From: Nectonema munidae
Lineage: Eukaryota > Nematomorpha > Nectonematoida > Nectonematidae
Assembly: GCA_030549495.1 (NCBI GenBank)
Contig: JAUIRK010000231.1
Coordinates: 42,736-106,735, forward strand
Direction of reading: 5' to 3'
DNA length: 64,000 nt
The notes below the pieces were generated by a model. The model was not told the origin of the DNA. It did not search any database and saw only the letters and a list, made by a program, of their open reading frames with translations. Below are positions 10,918 through 24,000 of this stretch, in pieces (position 1 is the stretch's first letter; each line of letters opens with the position of its first letter). Both the position numbers and the translations under genes were made by a program.

Positions 10918-12692
10918 ATGTCTGAAAATAGAAAACTTCGTCAATATTCTTCAGAATATTTAAAGTTTGGTTTCATTCAATGTCCCAGTAATGATAAGTT
11001 CTATGATTAATTTGTGGTAAAACATTTTCTAATGAAGCGATAAAGCCTTCCCGATTAAGTAACCATTTGGAAAAAATTCATCCTGACAAAGTTAATAAAG
11101 ATGAACTCTATTTCAAAAACTTGAAAGAAAAAGATAAAAAACAATGCTTGAATTTTAATAATTTTAAAAATTCAAGTAATCTTGAAAATGGACTTTTGAC
11201 AGCATACAAAATTTTTATACTTATTGCAAAAACAGGCAAACCCCATAATATTGGGGAAAATTTGATACTACCTTGTATCAAAGAATTTGTTGGCACAATG
11301 ATTTGTTCAGGTGATAATAATTTACTTTCATTTGTTCCTTTGAGTAACAACACAGTATTAGCAAGAATTAATGAAATGTCAAAAAATGTAGAAACTACAT
11401 TATGTGACCACTTAAAGTTTAAAGAATTTGTTTTACAGGTAGATAAATCTACAATGATCAGCAATCAGTCGATTTTGCTTGCATATGTGAGATTCATCGA
11501 TGACAATTCAGAATTTACAGAGGAATTTTTATTTGCGAACTTTTTGGTTAGTGACACGAAGGGTTCAACAATTTTGAAAGTCATAGAAAACTTTTTTATT
11601 AAAAAAGGCATTCCATTGAAAAATATTTTAGCGTGTGCAACAGACGGCGCGCAGTCAATGGTTGGCCGATATAAAGGTTTTTTAGCTCATTTAAAAAGAA
11701 TTTGTCCAGAAATTTTAACAATTCACTGTGTGATTCAAAGACAACATCTTGTTGGCAAAATGATGTCACCAAGCCTTTTTGAATCCTTACAAATTGTTAT
11801 AAAAGCAGTTAATAAAATAAAGACAAGCTCACTTAAGGATAGGGTTTTTCAAAATCTTTATAGGAATAATGAAGAAGAGTTTAACTCTCTTTTAATGCAC
11901 ACAGAAGTAAGATGGTTCTCAAAAGGAAATTGTCTCCAAAGATTTTTTGAACTTTATGAGAGCATTCTTGATTTTTTTAAAGATGAGGATAAGGAAACAT
12001 ATGACAACATAAGTTTAATTAAAAACGATATTGCTTATCTGGCCGATATTTTTGGAAAATTGAATGACGTTAATCTCAAACTTCAAGGAAAATCTTCAAA
12101 TCTAATAAAGGCTAAAGGAACTATTGGTGGGTTCATCAGCAAATTAGAGATATTTGCTTCAAGTTTATGTCGTCGTGATTTTCATCAGTTTCCTAATCTT
12201 AATTCTATTTCCAAAGAAGGAATGGAAATTGATAATGATGCTGTAAAAGTGTACTTGGATCACATAAATTTATTAAAATCCGAAATGGAACAAAGATTTA
12301 AAGACTTAATTGTTATTCAAGTTCCTGAGTGGTGTTTTGATCCTTTCAAGTGTGATGTCGAACTAATTAATTACAAAATTCAAGAAGAAATGATTGACTT
12401 GCAAAATGACATTGAAGCAAAAGCTTTGTTCACTCTGTCAACATATGAAAAATTCTGGATAGAGAGGCAATTTTTATACCCAAACCTTTGGCAAGAAATC
12501 AAAATTTTATTTTCTGGCTTTCCTTCCACATATTTGGTAGAAACAGGTTTCAGTGCTGCGGTATATTTGAAAAGTAAACAAAGAAATAAGCTGAAAATAG
12601 ATGAAACAGGCGACTTAAGACTTAAACTTACAAATATACAGCCTAATTTCAGTGAAATAATGAAAAATCACCAGCCGCAAGGAAGCCATTGA
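10918..12692 (+). CDS. hAT transposase (BED/ZBED5-like), nearly intact, one frameshift
   Basis: The ATG at 10918 starts MSENRKLRQYSSEYLKFGF. After one frame slip near 11004-11010 the BED zinc finger continues as ICGKTFSNEAIKPSRLSNHL with its H..H pair. A long frame then runs to 12692, with 541 codons from 11067. Motifs typical of the ZBED5/FAM200 hAT group are present: QVDKSTMISNQS (first aspartate), CATDGAQSMVGRYKGF (intact TDGA), IHCVIQRQHLVGK, HTEVRWFSKGNCLQRF, and the C-terminal dimerisation block STYLVETGFSAAVYLKSKQR. In this family the enzyme cuts and pastes DNA. The single lesion suggests a young copy. The right terminus is near 12852-12867; no left partner was found. Confidence 0.9.
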
Positions 12693-12851
12693 ATTTTCAA
12701 AGAAATTCATTGTTTATATTTTTTAAATTTATTTCATATAAAAAGTTTTTAACCTGGTTTTTGTTTACTTTTTTTTATACAAAATAGTATTTTATTTTTC
12801 CACTTTTTGAAGTGTTAGGAATAGGTGGCGGTGGAAAAAAACTCAAAAAAA

Positions 12852-12867
12852 TGGTTGGGAACAACTG
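12852..12867 (-). repeat. Right terminal inverted repeat of a hAT-Charlie-like element
   Basis: GGTTGGGAACAACTG is the reverse complement of a CAG-starting hAT terminus (CAGTTGTTCCCAACC). It sits about 160 bp after the transposase stop, where an element end is expected. Confidence 0.5.
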
Positions 12868-13069
12868 GTATACATTATGAACAAACTTAAAATTTTGACG
12901 AATAATCCAAAAGTTATAAGCAATATAAAAACGAAGATTAATTTATAAAAAAACGGAAAACTAAAACTATTTTATAAAAATCTACAAATAAATTTAGGTT
13001 CTGATAGTAGAGTGGTTTTATAATTGTCTTGGAAATTGTTACAAATTAAAGGTGAAAATTTGTATCGCT

Positions 13070-13330
13070 CATCTACTAATTAATGGTAATGAAGCCCATA
13101 GAATATAAAAACAATAAAATGGTATTTCTCAAGTACTTATTATATAAGTAATGTATTCTGATAGCCCATAAAAAATGCTTTAATTTGGTATATCGCATGA
13201 TGCATTCTGTTGAGAAATGTGAAAGTTATAAGCGTTTTAATATTTGACTAAAATTTAAGCTAGGAACACTACAAATAAAATCATTAATGTGATTTATTCT
13301 TCGAACACTGTCGGTATAAATATAACTCCT
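13070..13330 (+). repeat. Dispersed repeat, copy 1
   Basis: Starts near CTAATTAATGG and ends near CACTGTCGGTATAAATATAA. It recurs at 43270-43672, where about 140 bp of extra sequence separate its two halves. No coding seen. Confidence 0.75.
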
Positions 13331-13444
13331 CATTCCAAGTTTATAAAGACACTTTCATATTTAATGGGTGAGTTACGGTTTTTTCATTTTTTAAGATTGC
13401 TTTTATTAAACCTATTAACCCCTTATAATTTTTAAGCGATTATC

Positions 13445-14030
13445 TTCTGAACTCACAAAAAAATGAAGAAATCCAATAAATTCTTATAATTTTATCTAGT
13501 ATAACTTTCTGCACCCTCAAAAATGAAACATTCAATAACTTTTCATAATTTGATCCACTAAAGTCAATTACATATTACAACCATTTTATATAAATTTCCA
13601 AACTCACAAAAAAATGGAGAACCAATAATTTTTATAATTTAATCTAGTATAATCTTTCTAACCCTCAAAAGGATAAAGACATCCACTACCCTATCATAAT
13701 TTTATTCACTACAATTAATTACATATTACTACCATTTGCGATAAAATTTGCTCCATGTATGATTTGATATAAAAACAAAGGGGAGACAACGGTGTAAAGA
13801 TCATTGTGATTTAAGTATATAGCTAGACTTTCCGGTGTCTTAAATTTGATACTGTTTGTTTGCTCCGTGCTTGATTTGAAATAATAAAAATGGGGAGACA
13901 AGGGGGTTAAAGTCACTGCGTTTTGGAATATGCCTTCAATTATCTAGATTTTGCTGTGCTTTTAATTTTATACTTTCCATAATTGCTCCTTCTTTGATTT
14001 GAAGTAATAAAAATGGAAGCCAACTTGGTA
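13445..14030 (+). repeat. Two consecutive degenerate tandem arrays
   Basis: 13445-13740 holds about two copies of a roughly 150-bp unit (AACTCACAAAAAAATG, then a segment ending in ATTACATATTAC). 13740-14030 holds about two and a half copies of a roughly 120-bp unit containing GATTTGAAATAATAAAAATGG and GGAGACAA. Inverted relatives of the second unit appear at 32330-32480 and 41830-41890. Confidence 0.6.
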
Positions 14031-15020
14031 ATTATTATGTTTTTGAGAAAGGATATAGAGAGGCAATTTTTAATGATCTCTATTTTACATCGCAAATGAT
14101 TTCATAAGAAAAACTACTTTTAAACTGAGATTGTTTAACAAATATTCGGTTAAAATACGATCATCAAGAATTTCAAATTCATTTTTAACTTCGGGATATT
14201 TGAGATACAGTTACAAAGTGAATAAACATAAAGCTATCTTAAATTATGGGTCATTCACAATTGACGTCAACACAGACTGGGAGGGATTGGGGAGGCTTCA
14301 AGTTGACAAAAGGTGGGCGGGGGGGAGGGGGTGTTTGGAAAAGTTGACATCAACATTATATATAGATTTCTCTTTTTCTCAGATCTGTAGATTTCACAGT
14401 ATCTTCTGCAAATCATAAAATATTTATATATTTTATCTATACCTTGGCAAAGTTTCGGAGGCATTGCATATGGAGCGAGTTAAAAAATTTTAACGCTTAT
14501 AGCTTTCTTTGAAGTATTTGAAAACCCACAAAACTTTACATAGCTGTCAAGATATAAAAACTTTAACTTATATTAAAAGTTTGTTAAATTAAAAAAACAT
14601 TAAAAAAATAAAAACCATCGTATCTCAAATGCAACGAACGAGGCAACTGGTGCAAAATAACAGCGTATGTATTACAGTTTTTGCGAAGATATTTTTTTTA
14701 TAGAACTAGTATCTCTTTTTAAAAAATTCACATCATTTCTCAAAAAACAACAGCCATGATGTTTCGTTAAACTTTATATCATTTTATCTTTTTACATAAA
14801 ACAAAATCTCATTTTATCTTATAAAACAAAACCAAAAGAAGAAATTGGATAAAAATGAGACAATGAAATGAAAAATGTAATTAATTTTGAAAAATACACT
14901 AACATATGCCTCCGAATAGTTTTTATATCATTTTTATATTATATACAAAGTAAAATTTTGAGGAGAAATCAATGAAATGGCTCCAAAGGACTACCCACTA
15001 TGGAGTTATTAAAAAAAAAA

Positions 15021-17130
15021 TTAAACTTTCATAACTTGTAATTGTACTAATGTGACATTCACAGCATGTAAGAAATCACCAAGGGGCTTATGACATTCAA
15101 CATGTTTTCTTTCGTGGGATGATCTTCTTAGAACAGGTTCGAGATCTTTTTGGATCATCTCTTTTTTGTCTGCATTGATGACTTTGTTCCACCTCCTTTT
15201 GTGATCATCATAATTCGGTTCTTCAGGAATTGATATAACATCTTCAGAAGTTGGCTTTTCTTGTTCAGAACAATCAGAGTTGAGATTTTGTGCCAACTGC
15301 TTTTCACTATTTACTTGTCAATAAACGTCACCACTACTAAGAGACGGAGCAAAGTGTTTTAGACTATCTTCCCTGGATCTTGGATACCTTATGTGTGCAT
15401 ACAAATGATTTGCATCCAGTACATCTACCTAAAATAAGTCGTTCGCGTTTTTACCAATTTTCCGTAAACCTCTGCATGAAGAAAAGAGCCATTGTGGTAC
15501 AGCTGCTCCCATCGAAGTTTTTCTAGAAAATTTAAAGATTAAATCATGCGTTGAAACATTTGTTGAAGTATTAATTAAAGTCCTGATAGAATGTAACGCT
15601 TCGGGGATAGCATCTTCCCAGTGGACTACATTTTAATTCCTAGATTTCAGAGTTAGTTAGATAGATTTCCATATCGTTTCCACAAATCTCTCAGACTGAC
15701 CATTTCCAGCCTGGTTGTAAGGAGTCGTTCTACTAGGTACAACATTATGAGATTTCAAGAAGTTGAAAAACTGTTCACTCATGTATCCACTTCCACGATC
15801 AGAATGAACGTAATTTGGCAGTCCACATACGGAAAATAAACCGGTTAACTGTTTTATCAAAGTCGTAAACGATATGTCAAGGCAAGGCAAAAAGGAATCG
15901 CGAAAACTCATCGACAACCACCAGGACACATTTATTATGCTTAGCACTAGGTAGTGGTCCTTTGAAGTCCAAATTGAGTCGCTCCCATGGCCTTGTAGCC
16001 TTTATCATTGTTTCTTCAACTTTTGTGAACCTTGGCTTGATCCAACAGGACATTTGGAACATACGGACTTCGGCAACAAAAAAAATGATAAATTCTTAGT
16101 TCTGCAACTGCGTAACTTCAGGATGAGCTAATTTTGAATGAAGGAAACGGAGGTTTTCAATTGGATGGCAGGATGATTTACATGAACAAAGTCTAGACTC
16201 TAGAGAGAGCGTCTGCAGCAACGTTCAACTTACCGGATTTATGTTCTATGTCAAAGTAATAACTGGAAAGTTCGAATCTTCATCTTAAAATCTTCTCGTT
16301 TTTTATTTTGTTAGTTTGTTTTTGGTTGAGCATAAAATAGACAGAATGAAAAATTTATCTTCTAGGTAATGCCGCCAGTGCTTCAGGGTCTCAATGATTG
16401 CGAGAGCTTCTTTCTCTATGATGAAATATTTCTTCTCACTGCCTAAAAGAGTCTTTGAAAAGAAGGCGTCAGGTCGTCCTTCTTGATGGAGAACCACTGA
16501 TACGGTTTAATTGTTTGCGTCTATTTTAACTTCAAAAGTAGTCTTACCTTCTATAGCCCAAATTACAGAATTCAAATCTTGTTTTTTATTTCATTGAAAG
16601 CATCAATTTGTTCTTTACCAAGAGGAAAACTAGCATAAATTAGTGGGTTAATTAATTCATAAAATTTATGAATCCATTTGGAATAATAACTGAATAAACC
16701 TTTAACTCTTTCTAATCCAATCGGTGTTTCGGGAACCTTAGCACTCGAAGGGACCTGGTTCTTTTAGGATCAGGTCCTATTTGTCCATTTTCTGTTAAAT
16801 AACCAAAAAGGCAAAGAGAGCGAGTATTGAAAACACATTCTTGTTTATTTGGTGAGATCTTGTTTTTTATTTCATTGAAAGCATCAATTTGTTCTTTACC
16901 AAGAGGAAAACTAGCACAAATTAGTGGGTTAATTAATTCAGAAAATTTATGAATCCATTTGGAATAATAACTGAACAAACCTTTAACTCTTTTTAATTCA
17001 ATCGGTGTTTCGGGAACCTTAGCACTCGAAGGGACCTGGTTCTTTAAGGATCAGGTCTTATTTGTCTATTTTCTATTAAATAACCAAAAAGGCAAAGAGC
17101 GAGTATTGAAAACACATTCTTGTTTATTTG
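15021..17130 (-). mobile_element. Ty3/Gypsy retrotransposon pol fossil
   Basis: Minus-strand protein relics run in the usual pol order: reverse transcriptase, RNase H (a segment like IIEKEALAIIETLKHWRHYL), integrase zinc/linker, integrase core (PNYVHSDRGSGYMSEQFF, YNQAGNGQSERFVETIW) and a downstream part. It is broken in several places. No LTR pair was recognised, so it is a fragment and old. It lies nested in the DNA transposon at 14247-17720. Confidence 0.85.
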
Positions 17131-17198
17131 GTGAGAGTAAGCTTAGATTTTCAAGCGAAAGTTGTTACCTGCATTTTTGTTAATTCTGTTTTTAGGTT

Positions 17199-17590
17199 TT
17201 TATCACCTCCTGTTCCAATTAGTTCATCAACAGAAGGCTTAACTATAGACATGATAAACGGTCATTTTGCTTCACTATTTCAAGCTGTTTATGAAAACTC
17301 TTGGATTAAGTAGATATTTAGATGAGTTCTGCCCTTCTTTGAAAAATTTGGATGCCGAAAGAAGAACTTTAATAGAACGCCGCAGTTGCTTGAAGTGTTC
17401 AAAGAACTTTTTTTCAATCAAAGAAAAAAGCAAGCACTCATCATTTTGCATCTTAAAACCCACATAAGCTCGACTAATTTTAGAAAATGAAATTTACGAA
17501 GAAGAAGTAGAAGAAGTTAAATATGAAGATGAAAATAGTTTTGGGCTGAATATTTTTGATAGAATTGACCAAATATTTTCTACAAAATAA
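17199..17590 (+). pseudogene. C-terminal coding relic of the host DNA transposon, C2HC finger
   Basis: After an acceptor-like CTGTTTTTAG near 17195 the reading gives STEGLTIDMINGHFASLFQA, then LSRYLDEFCPSLKNLDAER, then a zinc-finger-like SCLKCSKNFFSIKEKSKHSS with a following Phe-Cys (C-x2-C, H-x4-C), then an acidic tail with EEEVEEVKYEDEN that ends at a TAA at 17588. Two frame slips separate the parts. It sits just inside the right terminus of the element at 14247-17720, so it is probably the end of that element's own protein. The family is not recognised. Confidence 0.5.
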
Positions 17591-18018
17591 AAATTTTTCA
17601 TCTTCTATTTTTTCTTAAATGTTGATGTCAACTAAAAGTGGGAGGGGGAAGTGAAGTTGACAATAGGAGGGAGGGGGCAAATTTGACAAAAATTGGTTCC
17701 CGTCAATTGTGAACGACCCCTTACCGGTAAGTGCACTATAGTACAATTTAATTTGGGATCCTACTTGCGCATCGCATACGGAGAGCCATTATCACTTTTG
17801 ACTTAGAATTTTTGTTGTTTAATTGGGTGTCATCCTGTAGACGTCATAAAGGTCATCCGGTCAAGAAATACAACATGCTCCTAATAAAAAGTCCCCCAAA
17901 TTTGTGTGTATGAGGCACGTCTTACCCTGTGGATTCGGGAACAAATGACGTTAAACGAATTTTTTTGTATTTACTAAAGGACTAAGTTGCGGTTGTTGTA
18001 TTGTGTGTCTTTACACAG

Positions 18019-18048
18019 CTCTCCACTTTCTTTTCAATATATTTAGAA
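18019..18048 (+). CDS. PPP2R3: PPP2R3 exon 1 of those visible (30 bp micro-exon)
   Basis: Acceptor TTTACACAG, donor GTGTAAGG. It encodes LHFLFNIFR plus split codons, and the last base joins GT of the next exon to give serine. Position and pattern match the PLYWKGPLF stretch of vertebrate PPP2R3. Similarity is weak and the exon tiny, so it is the least certain one. Confidence 0.5.
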
Positions 18049-21000
18049 GTGTAAGGGCTCTTTTTATTGGCGAAAACCTTTTTTCCTTTCTGCAGGTGGC
18101 AGCCTCCCTCAAGGAATTAGTTTTACCTCATTTTCTACGTTTTGGAGGGAGTGAGTGTTTAGACTTTTCTTTCCTGCTGAACTCCCCACCTCTTCCTTTT
18201 TCAGACTCTCTCAGACGTGTTTTGATGATGTTGCCAAACTTTTCCGAATTTTGTCTGGAAACAAAGACTACCTCATTCCTGACGATTTCGTTCCTCTAAT
18301 AGAAGTAAGCTTTTTTTTAGTTGTTTTACTCGCTGGTAATATTGACGAACATGCCAACCACACACAGAGTGCGAATCGAACATTCTTACTGCTCTTCTGC
18401 ATAGACGCACGTTTCTCAAACGTTTTAGGTTAACCAAGGTTCTAAGCATTTCAGTTTAACTGTAAAGACCCAATTATTCAGATTGTTAAGAGCCGTGTAT
18501 GTTTTTTCTTTTCAATTATTCATGAAGATGTAGATAGTTGATTCGATTGCAAAAGATAATAATTGAGTTCCAATTTTCTATATATTCATTATTTGTAAAA
18601 TGTGCATATCAAAGAAAGAATATGCGTTTTAACACTTTTTCCTAATCTCTTAATGAACGGAATCATTTAGAGCTTTTAGGGACACACAACACTTTCGGAT
18701 GCCTTAGAATAGTTTCAAAAAGTAAAAGGGCAGAATTTTCTTTTCAAAATTTAGAGGCAGTTTTTTAGAGGTGAAAAAAGTAGTTCTTCATTAGAAATAG
18801 AAGTCCATGAAAGGAATTTCCGTTATTAACATTTAACCTATCTATGAAATTCAAGTTTTCAAAGCCTGTTGTAGACTAGCAGCGAACAAATTTTTTTACA
18901 TACTCACTCAGCCTTAGCCTACAAAATTACTGGTGCTGTTTTTTCATTTTGTTTGTTTTTGTGTGCTGTTTGGATTGTTTGCATGCTCTTTACAATCCTT
19001 ACTTTAGGTTAGTGTTTCCATCTTTTGCATCGTGTTACTTTTTTAACCTAATCCGGTTTTATTGCTTTTGTGTCTGGATTTTTAAAATTTTGGCTAATTA
19101 TTTTAATTTTTTTACAGTAAGGAATCCCTACAAAATTTGTTTTGTTTAAAAAATTAATGAATTAAATTGAAATTTATTAGCAAAGTCTTCACGAAAAAAG
19201 AAATATGAAAGCAAGTATTTTTTCAGCAACCTACAACTTATTTATGTTAGATTTTCTAAATTTACGTTTTATAAGTGTTTTGATTAGTGATGTTGATTTA
19301 TTGATGACAGGTATGACACCATGTTCATGTTCTAGCAATATTTTTATACAAGTACAAACTTATCACATCAGAGACAGCCAATGCATATATACTTTATTTC
19401 GCTTTTTTAATTTTACATATATGTAATCAATCACATGTATTATGACCGATAGTACAAGCTTCTTAGGAGTTCTTAATTTCAAATATATACTTTTCTAGTA
19501 TATATCCCAACTCATCCACCTTTTTAAATTGTAACGATGTATATGATAACTTACCGTTGTCATATCTCTACTAAGATTAGGGCATCATAAATAAAGTTAA
19601 GGATCAAGGTACTTTGAAGTTTAACATTCAGACTTTGAATATCTCATAAATTGTTTTATTTGAAGAGAAGAAGTTAATTCTCATAAATAAAGGTAAGGAT
19701 CAACATACTTTGAAGTTTAACATTCAGACTTTGAATATCTCATAAATGGTTTATTGGAAAATGACCTTCGCCCCCCCCCCCCCCCCCCCCCCCCCCAATA
19801 ATTTTCTATAAGTAAGAGTTGCTGCTTGTTTATAAAACATGTATGATTATCGCATTTTTCCTATCGAACCTATTTTACAGACGATCCGTGAGAGCTATAT
19901 AATAATAATCCATTGCTTCAATATGCACACAATAAGTAAGCAGTGTTTATCACAGTGATTCTATTTCTTTTTCTCTCTCCTCTGTTTTTCTCTTTCGCTT
20001 TCCCTGCTAAAACTCAATCATTCACTCAAGCTCTCATTAAAGCTCCCTTTTTTCATTCAAGCCCTCTTCTCTTGTTAAGCTCTCCTATCTCATTTAGCTC
20101 TCTTTTCTCCAGTGACGTAGCTAGGCTGGGGCATGAGGGGCCGTGTCCACACTCCTATGTACCGCATGGTGCCCCCATGCATCTTATGCGATATCAATTT
20201 TTGAAAATTTCTCCAATGAAAGGATCAAGAAAGTATAAATAATGTTGCGCAAGTTTTTTGTTTTTAAATTGTGCCCCTTCTATCAACTTTTTTTTGGCTA
20301 CACCACTGCTTCTGTCTAATTTGCATTTAGAGTTAAATTAAAATAGTTTTCAATCGTTACAATTTTATATCAATGAATATTGTTAGACTCGCACTAAAAA
20401 TTTTTTTTCAACAAAAGTCACTTAATCTTTATCACTACGTTTGCTACATTTGAAAAAATCACTTTTTTTAAGAAAATTTGTTGATTATTATAATAAAAAT
20501 ATAATATTGAAATAAAATGTTTCAGTTGTTAAAAATGTACTTGATCTATTTATGACAGCTGTCAGAATTTTATTTGTAGACAAATATTCAAAAAAAAACG
20601 CAATGATTTTCTTTTCTCTTATACTTTGATTTATGTTAGTTTGCTCCTCGGACATTTCGCCTAATTATTTTCATAAGACAGTTCGTCCCATGGACAATTC
20701 GCCCCATTATTTTCATAAGACATTTTATTTCATGGACAATTCGCCCGGTTATTTTCATAAGACATTTTGTCTCATGGACAATTCTAAAAAATTAAGAGAT
20801 AAATTGATTAATTTGAAATAATTTAATAGATATAAAATAAGCAAGAATATAAAATTTTTTAATAATTTTATATATAATAAACAAAGATGGATGAAACTAA
20901 TAACCTATGAGACATTTTGTCAGGGGGCAAATTGTCTATGGGGCGAAATGTCTGTCGACCGTTATTTAAATAATTTTTTAATTATAAGGGCTAGCTACTT

Positions 21001-24000
21001 AAACGTTGGCTTTTGCTGCTTATAAAAACTTTAAAATATGAAATAAACTCTAATTCTTTATGCCCCTATTATTTTGAAATTATTCTGAGAACAGACGGTT
21101 CCATTTTAAAATTGTGAAAATTGCTTTATTAGTTTATTTTGTTTCCTTTCTCTCTTATGTTAATTATGTAGCAAATTTTTCAATTTTGAGTAAAATGTAA
21201 GGTGCAGCGGATGTATTTTCATTGACCAGGCACTGATGTTCCGCTTATGTCAAACTATGAACAAATTCGTATCGATGAGGAATCGAATCCAGAGGCTTCC
21301 GTGCTATGTCCATCATCTCAACCAACCTGCCATGCCACCCATAGAGTAAGCTGTAGGGGATACGTCAAATTAGTTTTCAAAAACTTAAGTTATGCTCTAA
21401 AATTTTTTAGTTTTTGTTGAAGCTATATAATTTTTTCTGATTTTTCCTTAAAAGTTATTATAAAAGGCAAATCATTGCAAAATGTTAACAGTTATTTTAG
21501 ATTTTGTAGCTTGTATCAATTTAGCTTTAAAACTATTTTTGAATGATGCTGAGTAAAATGAAATAATGCGATCTAATTTTTTTGTTTTATTTTTGTTTGC
21601 ACAATTATAACTTCGTTTTATACCCTTGCCACTGAATCAATCACATTTTTTCATATAAACATCGCAGGGTGTCTAGTAGACTCTTTTCCTTTAGACTACA
21701 TTCACTCATATAAAACTATCCATCCTTTCATCAATTCCTGTACTGGTAGACTACTTCATTTTTCAAATAAAAAGCCTATTCCACCCCCTAACATTTTTGG
21801 ATTTTTTTAAACTAGTGTATATTCGATAGTTGTATGTAAAAATGCCCCCAGAAAAAATGCCCCAATTAAAAAGTAGGAAAAAATGCCCCCTAATTTTTGA
21901 TTTTTATAGAATTTTTTTAATTATATAAATATTTTTATTTAGTACCGTTTTGAAAGGCTAAATTTCTTAATATATGGTGTTTTTTCTTTATAAAGTTCTT
22001 GAAAACAATAGCAAAGGTGCAGATTTGTGGGAATGTGTTCTTAAAATCAGTTAAAATACAAATTATATTTAGAAAGTGTTCTGATACACACAAAGTCCAA
22101 AAATATTTGCTGTTTTATAAAAAAAAAATTTTGTATTTAAAAAATTGTTGTATGCTGAGTTTTTTAGTTTACTTTAATTAAATTTTAAATGTTTTAGATG
22201 AAAAGTTAACTTTTTTTTTACAAAAAATCTTTATTTGACATCTTTTTTAAAAATTTTAATTAATAATTTTTTGAAATTTTTTGTATTGGGGCATTTTTTC
22301 CTAATTTTAAATTGGGGCATTTTTTTCGGGGGCATTTTTTACTACTTTTTAATTGGGGGCATTTTTTCTGCGCACTATATTCGATAGGCAAATTTAATTA
22401 AAATATTTTCGCTGGAAGTATAGTATTTAAATTCACCAATTTTGTTAAAAACATATAAAGTAGTCTTATAAATTTAGGACTTTAGGTATGCGCTGAATAC
22501 ACTCTATTTTAAAGGATTGCTTGAATATTTGGTCTCCCGTGGTATTTCCAGACCACTAATTTTGAAAATTGCAAGAAAAAAATTTCGCCCCCCCCCAAGA
22601 ATTTTGAGGATGTGCGCCCCTGATTTAAACTACCTTTTTGAAAATTGCAACAAAAAATTTGTACGAACATCTGTTCAAAAACTTACAATTTTTTTTGTTT
22701 TTGATCAGGTTTATTTTCGCTTTGCTTATAAAAATTGTTGGTAAATCTCCAAAAAATAATAAATTTTTTTAAGTGTAATGGACTTCGTCTAAAAAATTTT
22801 TAATGAACGTTCTTCTGTTGTAGGAATTTCTCCATTTTTACAATTTTTTAATTTTGAAATAGGGGACCATCGGGATCCCCCCAAAATTTTTAGCCCCCTC
22901 TCCCCCCTTTTGGGGGGGTGAAATTTTTCCCCCCCCAGGGTGGGGCGGAAAATTCCCCTTCTTCTCTTCTCATAAATAATTTTTTATTATTTTATTTTTT
23001 TTTGTTTTTAACTATGCTGAATTCAGTTTTGATAATCATTTTTTATTAAAATCAATCAAACCTATCAAAAAATTCATTTACATATGACAGCTCATCTCAA
23101 AAAGAAACTTATCTAAGTAATAAAGTTTTTTACACATATATACCCATTCTCAAGTATGCTGAATTCACTGGTGATATTCATTTTTTATTTAAATCAATCA
23201 AACCTATCAAAAAATTCATTTATATATGACAACTCATCCTCCCCCCCCCCCTCCCTTACTTCGCACCCTGGCTATACTACTATCTTTTATAACTAGATCA
23301 CAAGTTTACAATAATATGTTTAAAATATATGTTGAAAATAAAGTGAAACATTATATTTTTATTCCGAGAAATATAAACCTTTCAAATTGATCAAATTATA
23401 ATGAAAAAATAAACATCACATTCAAAATTTATTCATAGAAGATTAGATATAGACAATGAAAAGGTGATAATTACTCCTATTAGATGAGGTCTAGTGGTAA
23501 CTTTTTCCCTAGAGAATCTTTTTTCCTGTTAGCGTTATACCCGGTAACCATCGTCCAGTGTGAGATGTCCTTTTGATTTTATTTATCTACACACGACTTT
23601 ACGTTATCTATCATACATGATTATTGATTCATGCAACCTATTTGTTTCTATGAGTTCCTCGTTTAGGCGTGTAAATTCAACTTTTTCACCTATTTTTTTC
23701 TTGGATTTATAAGAAACCCATAGCGTTCAATATAATTCAAGTATCCAAAAATTAAATGTTTAACAAAGACATATCAGAAAGAGCGTATGTCTAAAAAAAT
23801 AAAAAAATATTTTATCAATATAAAACTATTTCTGCAATATATCAAAGAAACGACCTATTTAGGTTATATATATTTCGGGTACTAAAGCATAGATTATCGA
23901 GAATCAATTATATGATATATTTTAATAGCATACTTTCTTTGTTTAAAAGTATCAAAATGTTTCTTCAATATGCTCACATTAATCATATTAAATGTTCAAA

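Larger units (their letters stand above)
14247..17720 (+). mobile_element. PIF/Harbinger-like DNA transposon (TTA target duplication)
   Basis: The left end reads GGGTCATTCACAATTGACG; the right end is its inverted counterpart (CGTCAATTGTGAACGACCC). Direct TTA triplets flank it at 14244-14246 and 17721-17723, which fits the 3-bp duplication of the PIF/Harbinger superfamily. Two short relatives in the window (29931-30090 and 63276-63439) are non-autonomous copies with the same ends. The only own coding trace is near 17199-17590. Much of the interior is a Ty3/Gypsy fossil that inserted into it. Confidence 0.65.

Noticed and set aside
14131-14464. Overlapping small frames on both strands
   Set aside because: They cross the left terminus of the DNA transposon and show no family motif.
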